Shown here piece by piece: positions 22,464 to 33,559 of a stretch of 64,000 bases of DNA (the stretch's first letter is position 1; every line of letters begins with the position of its first letter). The stretch is taken from NCBI GenBank assembly GCA_029224185.1, contig CM055201.1, positions 3,129,418 through 3,193,417 on the forward strand, read 5' to 3'. This DNA comes from Karalla daura. Lineage: Eukaryota; Chordata; Actinopteri; Chaetodontiformes; Leiognathidae. A program made the position numbers and the translations under genes. The notes under the pieces were generated by a model. It worked only from the letters and a program-made list of their open reading frames with translations. It had not been told where the DNA came from and did not search any database.

Positions 22464-23308
22464 CAACAAATCCACCAAATCCAATCAAAGTTTCAAAGTA
22501 TTCAAGTAGAAATGAGAACCACAAATAAATAAGATCAACAATAAAGTGCACTTCCACAATCTCTTGAAAACAAGTAGGCAACATTTTGGCAAAATACATT
22601 GAGCGAATTCTAGTAACTCAATCCAAGAATATCAAAGACTGGCCCACCATCAGCCACCCGCTTTACCAGCAAATAAGCTAACTAAAGTGTAAGACGAAAT
22701 AAAAATGATTTAAGTTAACATGCTGGTAGGGCTCCAGGCGAAGGTTTTTAGCAAGAAACACTAGTCGGTTAACATGATCTGGTTAAAGGGAAGAATGAAA
22801 GCAAATGACAATGTTTCGTAGTATTCCCTTGCAGTGCAGCCACTACCATGTGTCAAAGCTTCCACGTAGCATGTTTCTGCTCGTCGTCAGATTCCTACCC
22901 AAAGTGCTACCAGATAACGAAGTTGGTTTTGCCTTTCTTGTTCAACAGTCATACAGATTATACACAGCACAGGACCGGCTTTGTGGTTTCAGAAGGGGCG
23001 GATGTGCGCATGCGTGTCATCATTCAGACCGCAAGAAAAAACAAGACAATTCTTGCTAAATAGAACATGGAAAATCATCATTTTTTTCAATTGTATGATT
23101 TTGGTGATCATTGGGAGCCAAAATCAAAATCAAAATTCATTTAATTGAATAGCCCTACTGGTTGTCAGTGCTGAAGGACAAATTGATTAAGGTTCCAATA
23201 CAAGCCTATCTGTGAAGTGCCAGTGTGTAGCGTTTCGTCTTGTCTGTTAATTAGCATTGTAACATTGTTATCTGACACTTTACACCAAGATGACAATGCA
23301 GAACCTAA

Positions 23309-23787
23309 GGGTGTGTCCGAAACCACTCCCTATCCCCTATATAGGGCCCATTATTTGGTGGAAACCATTTTTAGTGTCCCGATGTTAAGTGAACGAGAGT
23401 AAGGGTCCTTAATGTATCCCACAATGCACCTTGATTTCACTAGCTGAAGCCCTATATCCTGTCATGCACTGCAGTCAGATAGCAGGAACGAATAGCGATG
23501 TGGCGTACTCGGCACAGCAGCTGTGGTACAAATGTAAGTAACTTGATTGTCAGAATAATATATTCATATTCGAACATTGTTGATAAAATGATGATTATCA
23601 ATATTTTCCGCCAATTTGGTATGTATAAATGATGCGACAATACTGTGACATCATCCACGAGCTCCGGGTGAAGATCAAGTGTCCGAAAATGTTTGCCAGC
23701 AAGTGAGGGCACTATGTAGGGGACTACATGTAGTACACTATTTAGGGGTCAGGGGTTAGGGGATAGGGAGGGGTTTCGAACACAGCC
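23309..23787. mobile_element. MITE with GGGTGTGTCCGAAACC ends
   Basis: The left end reads GGGTGTGTCCGAAACCACTC and the right end, reverse-complemented, reads GGCTGTGTTCGAAACCCCTC, giving inverted repeats of about 24 bases that continue into CCTATCCCCTA on both sides. The termini resemble ISL2EU or Harbinger-like MITEs. No clear target duplication and no transposase. Confidence 0.6.
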
Positions 23788-24252
23788 TATCAGTACTGAA
23801 GTATTGTTAGCCCATAGCTAAATGCTACATGCTAGACTAACTGACTACATGCGGATCCTAATGCTGACCAAGAGTACGTTTGATTGAGTTTTATATGATT
23901 GAATCATTTGGGTGAGCAGTGTACTGTACTATTGTACTGTACTGTACTATTACATCATTACCTGTTTTCATAATCTCCCCAGGACTTTGGTCCGTAAATC
24001 CAGACAGCGGGCCACATTTAGCCATTTCATTTTAGGTATTGATTCCCGAAACATGGATGTAGACCAAGCTTTCCATGATGAGTCAATGACTTGGAAATTT
24101 AGTTATGAACATGCTTTCACTTCAGACTTCTCAAAAGAGTTTTGTAGAGTCAGATGACTCAAATGTGGATAGCAGATGTGCGCACATTCCAAACCCTATA
24201 GTGGGAAGCACAGACAGTGACTGCAGCTTGGAGTTATTCTGCAAAAGTAGAA
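23788..24252. other. Unassigned, GTACT-rich start
   Basis: A short (TACTG)n-like run is at 23921-23948. The frame from about 24051 (SRNMDVDQAFHDESMTWKF) is not recognised; it leads into the minisatellite. Confidence 0.4.
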
Positions 24253-24525
24253 GTCAGAGCAGCTTCAATTCCTCCAGTCAGAAGAGCTTCTGGTCCTCGA
24301 GTAAGAGCAGCTTCAAGTACTTCAGTCAGGGCAGCTTCAAGCCCTCCAGCCAGAGCAACCTCACATGTTTAAGTTAAGTCAGGGAAGCTTCAAGTCCTCC
24401 AACAAGAGCAGCTTCACATGTTCAAGTCAAGTCAGGGCAGCTTCTAGTCCTCCAGTGAGAGCATCTTCATATGTTCAAGTCAGGGCAGCTCACACTTCTG
24501 TAATCAAGGCAGCTTTGAGGCATCT
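24253..24525 (+). repeat. 24-bp minisatellite with Ser-rich frame
   Basis: About eleven imperfect units, starting GTCAGAGCAGCTTCAATTCC, with a 24-base period and two units lengthened by 5 bases. Because 24 is a multiple of 3, the frame from 24105 stays open over the first five units, giving repeating SSSQ-SF/SSFK residues, then hits a TAA at 24375. Confidence 0.8.
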
Positions 24526-24957
24526 AGTGTGTCAGCTCAGAGCAGACTCTTTGTACACTTTGCACACAGGCCATGCAGAATTTTCTTCTGTCTACGTAGA
24601 TCCTGTTTTAAACAAACAGGATGGTTCAAGATGATAACAAAAAACATCACTGTTTTGTGAACCATGTGAAATGTGAGACATGTCCAGAAACTTGTCATAT
24701 AAATACAGTGGTAAACAAGGTTTATGGTTAAGTTTCCTGAAAAACTCAAAGGAAAGGTGACTGCAATAAGATTTTATTATAAATAAGGAGAACTTTGAGC
24801 ACAACTCTGGCGTTTTGGAGAACCAAAAAGGGGAACTTATTCCGTACAAGAAAATGAAAGACAAAAATTCCTGCATTGCATCCACTTGTATGTATTATTT
24901 ACTTAAGAGCAATGTGGTGTCATTTTCAGCTCTGTAAATTCAACCCCTAGGGTACGT
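24526..24957. other. Unassigned region
   Basis: No supported feature between the minisatellite and the L2 fragment. Confidence 0.4.
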
Positions 24958-25182
24958 TTAATCTGCCCCCACCTCATGGAGGCAGATACACATCATACAC
25001 TCCGAAATGACAGAGAGACAAGTGGAGATTGGCCCTGACACAGTAGGGTCATCTGGTGGGAAGGACAGGTAGAGCTGGGTGTCATTTGCATGGCAATGGT
25101 ATGAGAGGCCATGTGAGTGGGTGACAGGGCCCAGGGAGGTGGAGTACGCTGCAAAGAGGAGGGTGTCCAGCACTGACACTTG
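24958..25182 (-). pseudogene. L2-like LINE RT fragment
   Basis: Minus-strand translation runs SVLDTLLFAAYSTSLGPV, then GLSYHCHANDTQLYLSF, then a DDPTV..IS.CLS segment. This is the RT palm of an L2-type LINE where SVLGPLLF and YADDTQLY are expected. YADD has changed to HAND, losing the first catalytic Asp. Only about 70 residues remain. It abuts a hAT transposase fragment at 25186. Confidence 0.7.
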
Positions 25183-25185
25183 GGG

Positions 25186-26147
25186 TCAGTGCTGCTTTGC
25201 TTTCATTGACCAGAGTTCAGGGTAAACCAGAGGGCAGATTGTGAGAAGGTAACAGACCGTGTTTGAAGAGGAGCAATACAGTCCAGAATGTTGTGGGTAC
25301 AATTGTTGTAAATTGATGATCTGAGTTTCCTCCATGAACGTGATCAACTGAGGATGTTGAAGTCCCTTTGCTCGCATAAAATTGACTAGTTTTACCACTG
25401 GTTTCATAACATGATCGAGCTGCAGTTTAGACTTCCACAGTGATTCCTGATGGATGATGCAATGAAGGAGGATAACATCCTGGTCAGGGTTTACCTCTCA
25501 CTTTATCCTGGATTCTTTTCATCAGCTCAACATGTCTTCCAGTAAAATTTGGTGATCCAGCCGTTGTGACATTGACAAGTTTACTCCAAGGTAGCTTACG
25601 TCTCTTGATGGCAGCAGACAGCTGGTTATACAAATCCTCTCTCCGCGTTGTTCCCTTCAGAAGCTCCATGGCCAAAAACCCTTCCGTTATTTCAAATTTG
25701 TCATTAATCCTACGGATAAAAATTAAGAGCTGAGCAGTGTCTTTTATATCATTACTATATTGAATTTCCCTCTGGGATTAATACAGTATTTTTCATTTCA
25801 TTTCATTCATTCATTCATTTAATTTAATTCATTTAATTTCATATCTTCGTCAATCTGTTCCACACGGCAAGTCACAATCCTGTGTGATGAACTGATCTTT
25901 TTTTAAACTGTCTTTTTAAAACTTGCCTTTGGAGAAAGGCTTGCAAGCTTGCAAAGCAAAAAGATTTCCTTGGTGGATGATTCTTGAATCGCAGTTTGTC
26001 GGTGAAAAAGATGTCGCTGAGCCTGTAAATTAGCCGCCAACCTCTGAGCCGTAGCAAGAGCAAGCACTCTTGCAATGACTGCTTGCTGGCGTGGTTAGCA
26101 TGTTTCGTAGAAACAAAGCTAAAGCCAACGGGGTCAGTGAGCAGCAT
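25186..26147 (-). pseudogene. hAT transposase remnant, N-terminal to central part
   Basis: Minus-strand pieces in protein order are: 26000-25880 with LQAQRHLFHRQTAIQESST; then 25760-25484 with IKDTAQLLIFIRRINDKFEI, AMELLKGTTRREDLYNQL, LPWSKLVNVTTAGSPNFTG and RIQDKVR; then 25407-25190 with MKPVVKLVNFMRAKGLQH and FMEETQ. These match the hAT transposase class to which the domesticated GTF2IRD2 C-terminal region belongs. Several frame changes and a retroposon-tail insertion near 25757-25850 interrupt it. The C-terminal dimerisation region is absent here but an equivalent region occurs in opposite orientation at 28060-28922. Confidence 0.65.
25757..25850 (+). repeat. Retroposon 3' tail with (CATTT)n
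   Basis: TTGAATTTCCCTCTGGGATT then AATACAGTATTTTTC and a CATTT/CATT tail. This is a common terminus of teleost short retroposons and interrupts the hAT transposase remnant. Confidence 0.5.
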
Positions 26148-28059
26148 GTAGTGGGGAAATGCAGGTATTACAGGGAAAAGGTGACACGAACAAGGTTTAC
26201 AAACGATGATAGTATAAAATGTAATTTAATAATTTAATAGGTGGCTCCTCCGTGATGATAGTCAAGCACTGAAAACATATGGGAGGCAGAAGCCTAATCC
26301 AAAGAAGCCTTATCCAAAAGCTATATTTAAAAAGATAACACAAGGGGCATTCCGATGGGTCCAGAATAAAGTACAGTGTTGCCCTGAAAACGTCTATTTA
26401 GTGAATTTAGTGAATAAGAAATTTTGATGGGTTCGAAAAACTGTCGTCCAGCCAATAGTGGCCTGGCATCGCAGGATGCCAAATTAAGTCTCTCGGTTGG
26501 CACCGGGTGACATGGTGCAGGGTGACCGCTTGACAGAGTCAATAACAAACTCAATAAATTGGCAGTCGACTGCTGGGATTATTTTTTTGTTGTTGCAACT
26601 ACGATTTTAAGACACTAGATGTCGGAATCGTAGATCATTCTAGATGTTTTTCATTCTATTCTACATAGAAATCACTCATACTTCAGCTGTTTTTTGGATG
26701 CTTTAGATTGACAGTCCTCATTCATATTCTACTTTTGTGACAGAATGTTGACATGGAGACATTGCTATTATTTTACATTGAGTATTTAAGCGTATTCATT
26801 GCATTTTGTTTGTGCCACTGAAAGCCTGATACCTAGGTTTTTAACAGGGCAAACTTAGTATGGAAATTAATAAATATGAGCTGTTACTATAAAATGCTTT
26901 GTACTATTTATCAATGGAGTTGTAAGGTATCAGTGTTGCAAAACAAAACAAAATCACTTACTCACCTTTAACTTCTAGGAGTTTGTGACTGCTCTAATGT
27001 TCTGTCCTAATAACTAATTAATGACACAAAAATCAAACCAATTAAAATAAGCCCCTGCAAACCTTGAGAGTCAGGATTAAGTATAATTAGTGCATAGCCA
27101 TTACACCAAAAGGAGGTCCTAGAGTCAAGGTCTGCTCATTTTGTCAAAAATAGGACCAGATCTAAAACGAAACCCTGTGTGATGACTGTACATGAGGAGA
27201 ACGCACAGGAGAGGCACATAGACAGATCTCTGGAAGTGAGAGTTCTGTGTTCCTGAGTCCCTGTGCCAGTGTGCATGTAAATAAAGACTGCCAGAACGAG
27301 CTGCTGTGTCATGACTGTCATTTTTGCTAGTAACCCATGGTGAGTGGGCACAATGCTCCAACATTGCTCAGTGGTTTTCCTTACTGTTTCTGTGTCATGG
27401 AAATTCTCCTTGATAAAAGAAGATACATTTCTCAATCTGAAATCACACCATGTAATCTTACCTGGTGCGAGTATGACCAGCAACCTGCAGCAGATTGTCA
27501 CAATGCTGCCTTGATGTTGCCACAGTCTTTTATCCTCAAGGAGGTCTCCTTCTGTATCTTTCAGTGGTTATCGTCTTCCTCCTAATCATGATGACTTTAC
27601 TCCAGTTTTAACCATAATAACCACCCTGGTAGGCTCCATATTATAACTGGCAAAAACACAAGAAATGTATGCATCAGCCTACATTGGGAAAATTCAGGTA
27701 GAATACAGTAAAAATATCAAATACCACCACTTTTTTTTGGTATATCTATATGAACTCTGACATATTATGGTTCAGAGGTCAGTCTTGTGCTCATGAAAAA
27801 CCACAGTCTGCTAGCACATTGCTAGCAAGCACTACAAAGATGAGAATATGGATGCAGTTTTTTTACCCCCAAAAGAATGGTAGAAAAACGGAAGAAAACA
27901 TGAAAGAAAAATGTGTGTCTCCTTTTACAGGACGACTTACATCTTACTGCAATGACTGGCCGACATGCATATTTTTGCACACTGTTAAGATGACAGACTT
28001 CCAATACATTTTGCATTACCAATCATTCACCATGAGACGCTATGTGCAAAAGTGACCGG
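26148..28059. other. Unassigned region
   Basis: No recognised gene. A moderately GC-richer stretch at 26430-26560 (TGGCATCGCAGGATGCCA is an 18-base near-palindrome) could be part of a repeat. The rest is AT-rich. Confidence 0.4.
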
Positions 28060-28526
28060 TTAAGATGACTCCTGTAACGAAGATCATAAACGGCATCCGT
28101 GCCAAAGCGAAACAGCACAGAACATTCAAGGTGCTATTGGAGGAGCTGTCACCTGAATATAGTGTCCTATTGCTACACACAGAAATATGATGCCTCAGCA
28201 GGGAGCGAGTTGTACATTTTTGTTACTTTTGAGTGAAATCAAAGAGCTCATGCAGCCCAAAGGCATAGACGCTTCTCTGCTGGAGGACACTGGGTTGGTA
28301 CTTGACCTTGCATTTTCAATGGACATCACGGGGAAACTAAACCTTTTGAACTGTGAGCTACAGGGCAAAAGTAAGGCTATTGCTGACATGATAAGTTCTG
28401 CAGATGCATTTAAGCCAAGATGAGTATTTCCTCTGTGCATGCACAGAGAAAAAATGTGCTGCACTGTCCCTCTGTGCAGTTGGGGCTGACAATGCTTTTG
28501 CATCTGAGACTTTTGAAAAAGTTAAA

Positions 28527-28596
<70 letters not shown>

Positions 28597-28922
28597 GTTT
28601 TGCTGAACAGGTAAAGATTTGGATTATAACATTGCAAAATGACCTCCACCTCCAAGCCATCCAGGCTGCACCAAACATTTGGTGCTTTGCAGACCAAGAA
28701 AAGTACAGTGGTGTATGCACAGCAACTATGAAGGTTACCAGCATGTTTGGTTCAACCTATCTTTGTGAATCACCCTTTTCTGTCATGAACTTCATGAAGA
28801 ACAAACACAGAACATGCCTCACTGATGCACATCTGCAAGAGTCACTTAGAGTTACAGTGTCAACTTACATCCCGGATTTCAGTACACTGGTGATGAGCAT
28901 GAACTGCCAGGCTTCCCACTAA
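28060..28922 (+). pseudogene. hAT transposase remnant, central to C-terminal part
   Basis: The first piece gives AKQHRTFKVLLEELSPEYSV then LLLHTEI (28110-28185), followed by IKELMQPKGIDASLLEDTG and LDLAFSMDITGKLNLLNCEL (28240-28360). After a (TA)n array, 28632-28922 gives LQNDLHLQAIQAAPNIWCFA-like sequence, then MFGSTYLCESPFSVMNFMKN and HRTCLTDAHLQESLRV. The last block is the hAT C-terminal dimerisation region. Frames change several times. It belongs to the same transposase class as the minus-strand remnant at 25186-26147. Confidence 0.7.
28534..28595. repeat. (TA)n microsatellite
   Basis: About 31 perfect TA units inside the hAT transposase remnant; frames across it read as Tyr-Ile repeats and are artefacts. 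Confidence 0.95.
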
Positions 28923-31186
28923 AGAAGAAATATATTCCAGATGTTGTAAGTGGTAACATATCAGTGCCATAGCAAAGTTAAATTAAAATATTGAAAAGCT
29001 GTGACAGATGTGTTCGTAAGTATGACAGAAATTATGAGTACAAAATGTGAGCTCAAACTTTCAACTCATAATACAATATGTGGACATTGTATCTGCAATG
29101 TTTGATTTTGATCAAGCAGCAGGACAAAATAAGAGCGGTTTTAACACAAACATCTTAGGCGAGGTCTCCAAAATGACCATTTTGGTCATTCAGTCTCATT
29201 CAGTCTCCAGCAGTTTCAACACTGCTCAGACTGTAAGACGCTTCTTTGAGACTTGTTTGGCCATCTCTCTCTCTATTTCTCTCTCAGAACTGTGTGTGCT
29301 GCGCCGCAGTGCATTGTGCCGCACACCTGACTGATCACCTGTAGACTATCTCGCCACATATCGCCACAGATTGGTCAATTGGGATGAATGACACCTCATT
29401 GGAAAGCTATACCCATAGAATGTGACTGACCACACTGCCAGCTAATCATAATCCGTAGAATCCCAGCACTCACTATCCCAGCATGACGTGCAGGCTGTTG
29501 TGTGCAGTGCTTGTAATGCTTCCCCCGGGTCCTAAGGCCTGCCCAGAAACTACCGTAACGTTTGGAATATAACACAAGACATAGGACTAACAGGCCAAAA
29601 TATATGGATTTACATATAAATAAGGTAAGAGATAAAAAGGATAAAAAAGAGCGAGATTAAAACCATTCTTTCTCTGCCATGCTTCTGTGTAGCTGCGAGT
29701 GCTATGTATCGTTCCAATCTTTGTAGCGGGTTCTTTCAAATAAATGGCAGCTGATGTGTTTTGCACCATGTACAGTAGTATATGATCCTGAAATGTGGAG
29801 ACTGGGTTTGATGTTTATTTGAGAAGTGTTTGGGTTGTATTTGAGTAATAAAAAACATGATTTTTACAGGCTGTGGGCCAGCTACTGCTTTTACTGATGT
29901 TTAATTTGACATATATGACTATATTCTTTCTTGATTCATGCTGTGGTGGTAGTTCTGCATGTCTTCAAGTCCTCCATATGGGGGACTTTGGTTTTTTAAA
30001 GGATAATTATGATGAATCATTAACACGTTCAATGTCCTCAGTTAGAAATCATTAATTATAATATAAAATTAAAGGTAAAACTTGCAACTTTGTCATTTCT
30101 GAAGTGTGTTATCAAACCCTTTGTATGACCTTGTATTACTCCGTACCCTTGAAGGAGCTCCCATTTTCAAAAAGGTTGATGATCCCTCCCATAGTCTGTA
30201 ACAGTCAAAATGATCACCAAATTAAAAAAAATAAATCAGAGAAAGGGAACCTATTTCTCCATAATAACAGAATCACTCTACATTACCCTACTCATTAAAT
30301 GAGTGAAATGAATAATTTGACACAGTGATTATCAAAATATGACTTTTACTGTTTTGAAAATTGCATATCTTATCAATTAAGTGTATCTGAAGCATCATCT
30401 GTCCCATCCTACGTACTCATAAACCTGACATCAGCTCTGACATAAGCAGCTCGATTTGAAAGAACCAGCTTGACCTTATTATTCTTGTAACGATATTTAA
30501 ACATAGGTCTACAGCTTATGCATTTCAAGTAATCTTAGTCGATGCCTGTCTCTAGGCTCTAAACTGATGTCTATCTTTAGATGCACTTCAGATTTGTTTT
30601 TGTTTTTCTTCATGTTTGCAACATCCTTTGAGACAGCAAATGTACCCTACCTTTTATCTCCATTTTTGATGTTACATTGATGTTTCTGATAATTGAGAGC
30701 AGACTCCACAATGCATGGTACACCCTGATAATATACATTTCAGCTGCATATAAAGGTTTTATTTATTTTTTAATTTGTTTATTTTTAAATCAAAGTGTTA
30801 AAGGTATGTTTGATTTTTATCTTTGAATTGAGTCTTTGTATATTTACACTATGACCCCATTAAATTAATTGCACTGATGGCCCTGACCAAGCCATCTACT
30901 TTAGTGTTCCCCTGTGATGTTGTGCTTTTAAATTTACTTCTTGAAATTGTAATATTTATGTTGTGAGGATGTTCATCTATTGTGAAATGTCCCCATGGAG
31001 CGTCAGAGACTGTTATGTTACCATTTTTGTCCTGTGAATGTGTGAAGTATATACCTCACCTCGCCCAAGACGGGCAGGCGGGCACAGCTTCAACAGACAA
31101 ACAGAATCATTTACAGCACATAGGTTGCAGGTAACATATCTAGGATGGGCAGGCACACACAGACAAGACAGACAGACAAACAGAAC
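28923..31186. other. Unassigned region
   Basis: Mostly AT-rich, no credible exon found. Just left of the LTR, two similar GGGCAGGC...ACAGACAAACAGAA segments (about 31068-31110 and 31146-31186) form an imperfect duplication of unknown origin. Confidence 0.45.
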
Positions 31187-31588
31187 TGTTAGGACCACCC
31201 CTGCGTAACTTCCTGCAGCTGTTGGAGGTGGAGCTTAGCTTGTATATAAGCCCCGGCACCCACGTAGGGGTTGTCAGATCTTTGACCTACTACACCTTGG
31301 CTTCGCTCAAGTCTGCCTGCCTGCCTGCTCGCCTGCTCGCTCTCCCCCTCATCAACCAGTATTACTGTTGGACCCTCTGCTCTGCCCCACTATCCATTCC
31401 CTGACAGTCCCAGCCCGACTGGCTCACGTAAGCCCCTCAACCCTCACTAATTTTTACCTCACTGCTGCTCATCAGGCCACTGACCCTTCCCCTCACTCAC
31501 TCGCCCCAGCCACCAGTCTATAATAAATCTCTGCAAAACCTCCCTGTCTGCGTCTCTGCATTTGAGTCCTCACACCCTGGTCTTAACA
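31187..31588 (+). mobile_element. Complete gypsy LTR (5' LTR)
   Basis: Starts TGTTAGGACC and ends GGTCTTAACA, so the termini are inverted repeats with one mismatch and the canonical TG...CA. Length 402 bases. A TATA box (TGTATATAAG) is at 31241-31250 and an AATAAA at 31522-31527, in the expected U3 and R positions. The internal region with a gag start follows directly. Confidence 0.85.
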
Positions 31589-31604
31589 GTAAGATCTGAC
31601 CAAC

Positions 31605-31670
31605 ATGGACTTAGTAGAGCAGCAGCAGCTGGCACAACTTGTAACCCACCAGGGAAACCAGCTAAGTTAA
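31605..31670 (+). pseudogene. gypsy gag start, truncated
   Basis: ATG 16 bases after the LTR opens MDLVEQQQLAQLVTHQGNQL and Ser, then a TAA. This short Gln-rich start fits gag of gypsy elements. The frame stops after 21 codons and continues only as a brief remnant before the RT junction near 31695, so nearly all of gag, protease and the RT fingers are deleted. Confidence 0.6.
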
Positions 31671-31694
31671 TTAGCCACCATGGAGGAGGCTAAT

Positions 31695-32340
31695 TCTTGC
31701 CGTTTGGTCTGTCCAATGCCCCCGTAGTTTTTCAGGCCTTGATTTATGATGTCCTCCATGATATGCTCGCCGCTTTGTATTTGTTTATTTGGATGACATT
31801 TTAATTTACTCCTTTATTTAGTCCAGGAACATCAACAGCATGTTTGGTCTGTCCTTCAACAACTGCTGGAGAACAAACTATTTGTAAAAGCAGGGAAGTG
31901 CACCTTGCGCAACCTCAACTTCTTTCCTAGGCTTCATCGTCTCTCATGGGGAACTTCATATGAACCCAGCCAAGGTTTCCGCAGTTGCTAATTGGCTGAC
32001 ACCTAACAACTGCAAGTAGCTGCAGCACTTTAATGGCTTTGCCAATTTCTACCGAAGGTCTGTGACAACTACAGCTCTGTGGCTGCTCCTCTAACTGCTC
32101 TCACCGCCACTTCTGTCCCGTTCCGCTAGTCCCCACAGGCTGAGGCAGCCTTCTGTGAGTTAAAGTGTTGCTTTACCTCCTCTCCTGTGTTGACTCATCT
32201 AGACCCCTCCCTGCAGTTTGTTGTGGAGGTGGATGCATCTGACACTGGGGTTGGTGATGTTCCTGGGAGTCAGGATAAAATGCACTGTGACCTCTCCCTC
32301 AGGGTAGCACTGGCAAGTGGTCAGAGTGTGTTGTCTTCCT
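31695..32340 (+). pseudogene. gypsy RT and RNase H remnant
   Basis: RT begins in the palm at LPFGLSNAPVVFQALIYDVL. The catalytic YLDD is readable as LFIYLDD only across a frameshift near 31785. Then come QEHQQHVWSVLQQLLENKLF, VKAGKC, and SHGELHMNPAKVSAVANWLT. The thumb and connection (NGFANFYRR) and the RNase H start (LQFVVEVDASDTGVG, 32215-32260) follow with more frame changes. The frame decays after 32300, with no integrase and no 3' LTR in sight. Same strand as the 402-bp LTR, hence one element with large internal and 3' deletions. Confidence 0.75.
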
Positions 32341-32714
32341 GCTCCGTAACACTTTTTGATCCTCTCAGACAGAGCAAGTATTTTTCCACAACACTACTAT
32401 TTATTATTTGTTAAAATATTTTTTAAGAAACTTTATTGATGCCCCTGGGAAATTTAAGTTCAGCACCATGCTGGAAGTGAGAATCAGAACACAGAGAACA
32501 GTATGGTCCAGCAATGGCATCTATCGTACAAGTGATTGCCAATGCAAGTAGATTGACATTGCAAATCCTACATTATACAGTTTCAGTTGCATAATGTCCA
32601 AACAGAAAAACTGACAGAGCAGCTTGCCTTTATGGTCAATATACAGTAGAACTTACACCATATGAAAGCTTTAAGGGGCAGTATAACCAGTAACAAAGTC
32701 ATTATAGCATCATT
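32341..32714. other. Unassigned region
   Basis: No recognised feature between the gypsy remnant and the Tc1-like element. Confidence 0.4.
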
Positions 32715-32861
32715 TACAGTGGAGGAATTAAGTATTTGCTCCACTGCTGATTTTGTAGGTTTGCCCACTTACAAAGAAACGAACAGTGTATGATTTTATG
32801 GTAGTTTTTTAGAATATCAAATAGATAGAATATCAAAAGGAAAATCCAGAAAATCACAATG

Positions 32862-33475
32862 TGACGGTCATGGACAGACCGCACATTTCACTTGACTATG
32901 TTAGCAAGCTAAGGTGCTGGCTACTGGCTACAAACTCCACATGGGATTAGTTTGCCGGCATGGAGGCCAGTTTCCCTTGTGCTCTGGGTAACTGCAGGCT
33001 CAGGTACATGGGAGAGTGGGCAGGTGACATAGCCAGTAACTTACCTATGTGGGCTTGTCAGGTCACTCGGGCAAAAGAGTGCTGCCTGGGATTGTGTGAC
33101 TGTTTATTGCTCCAGCCACGATTGGACCAGACCATTCTGTTGCAATGTTTTGGGGGGGGGGCGGTATGCCTAGAGTTTTGATGCTGTTAAAGACCTCTGC
33201 TTTAAGAGGCTGAGCAAAGCTTTGGATGCTTTTGCAGTATGTAGTTTGTCCGTACTCGCAACTTTTTCTCATTAAAATTATACTTTGTTTTGTAAACATT
33301 TTTTTCTAAAATAGCGATAACTAAAAAGAAAAAGGACATTTATTGTTTATTTTTGACTGTACTTTATTTGCATCACATTATAAATAAAATATACTTCCTA
33401 GGATTTTTCCTCCCCCCCTGTTTTTGGGCCTGACCCATCTATCCTTAGTGGCATCCTCTCGTCCATTCCTTCACA
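32862..33475. other. Insertion within the left half of the Tc1-like element
   Basis: Sequence between the AAAATCCAGAAAATCACA block and the ATATAGAAAATATATAAACT block does not fit a Tc1-like subterminal region. GC-rich sequence with a G run (33152-33161) suggests a foreign insert. Limits are approximate and the insert is unidentified. Confidence 0.35.
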
Positions 33476-33559
33476 CACAATATAGAAAATATATAAACTG
33501 ATTTGCATTTCATTGAGGGAAGTAAGTATTTGATCCCTCGAGCAAAAAGACTTGATGAC

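Larger units (their letters stand above)
21791..23157. mobile_element. hAT element carrying LTR-like sequence and a hairpin
   Basis: Ends are TAGGACTGCTTGATAATGG and, reverse-complemented, TAGGGCTATTCAATTAA. Flanks CTTGTTGT (21783-21790) and CTGGTTGT (23158-23165) match at 7 of 8, an hAT-style duplication. Near the left end AATTACAATTATGCAACATG and near the right end ATCAAAATCAAAATTCATTT are typical of non-autonomous hAT elements. It contains LTR-like material (about 21920-22300) and a strong inverted repeat (22391-22463). No transposase was recognised. Confidence 0.6.

Noticed and set aside
26466..26483. TGGCATCGCAGGATGCCA as an operator-like palindrome
   Set aside because: A single short inverted repeat in vertebrate non-coding DNA without supporting context.
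28404..28744. Tyr-Ile repeat proteins on both strands
   Set aside because: Direct translation of a (TA)n microsatellite.
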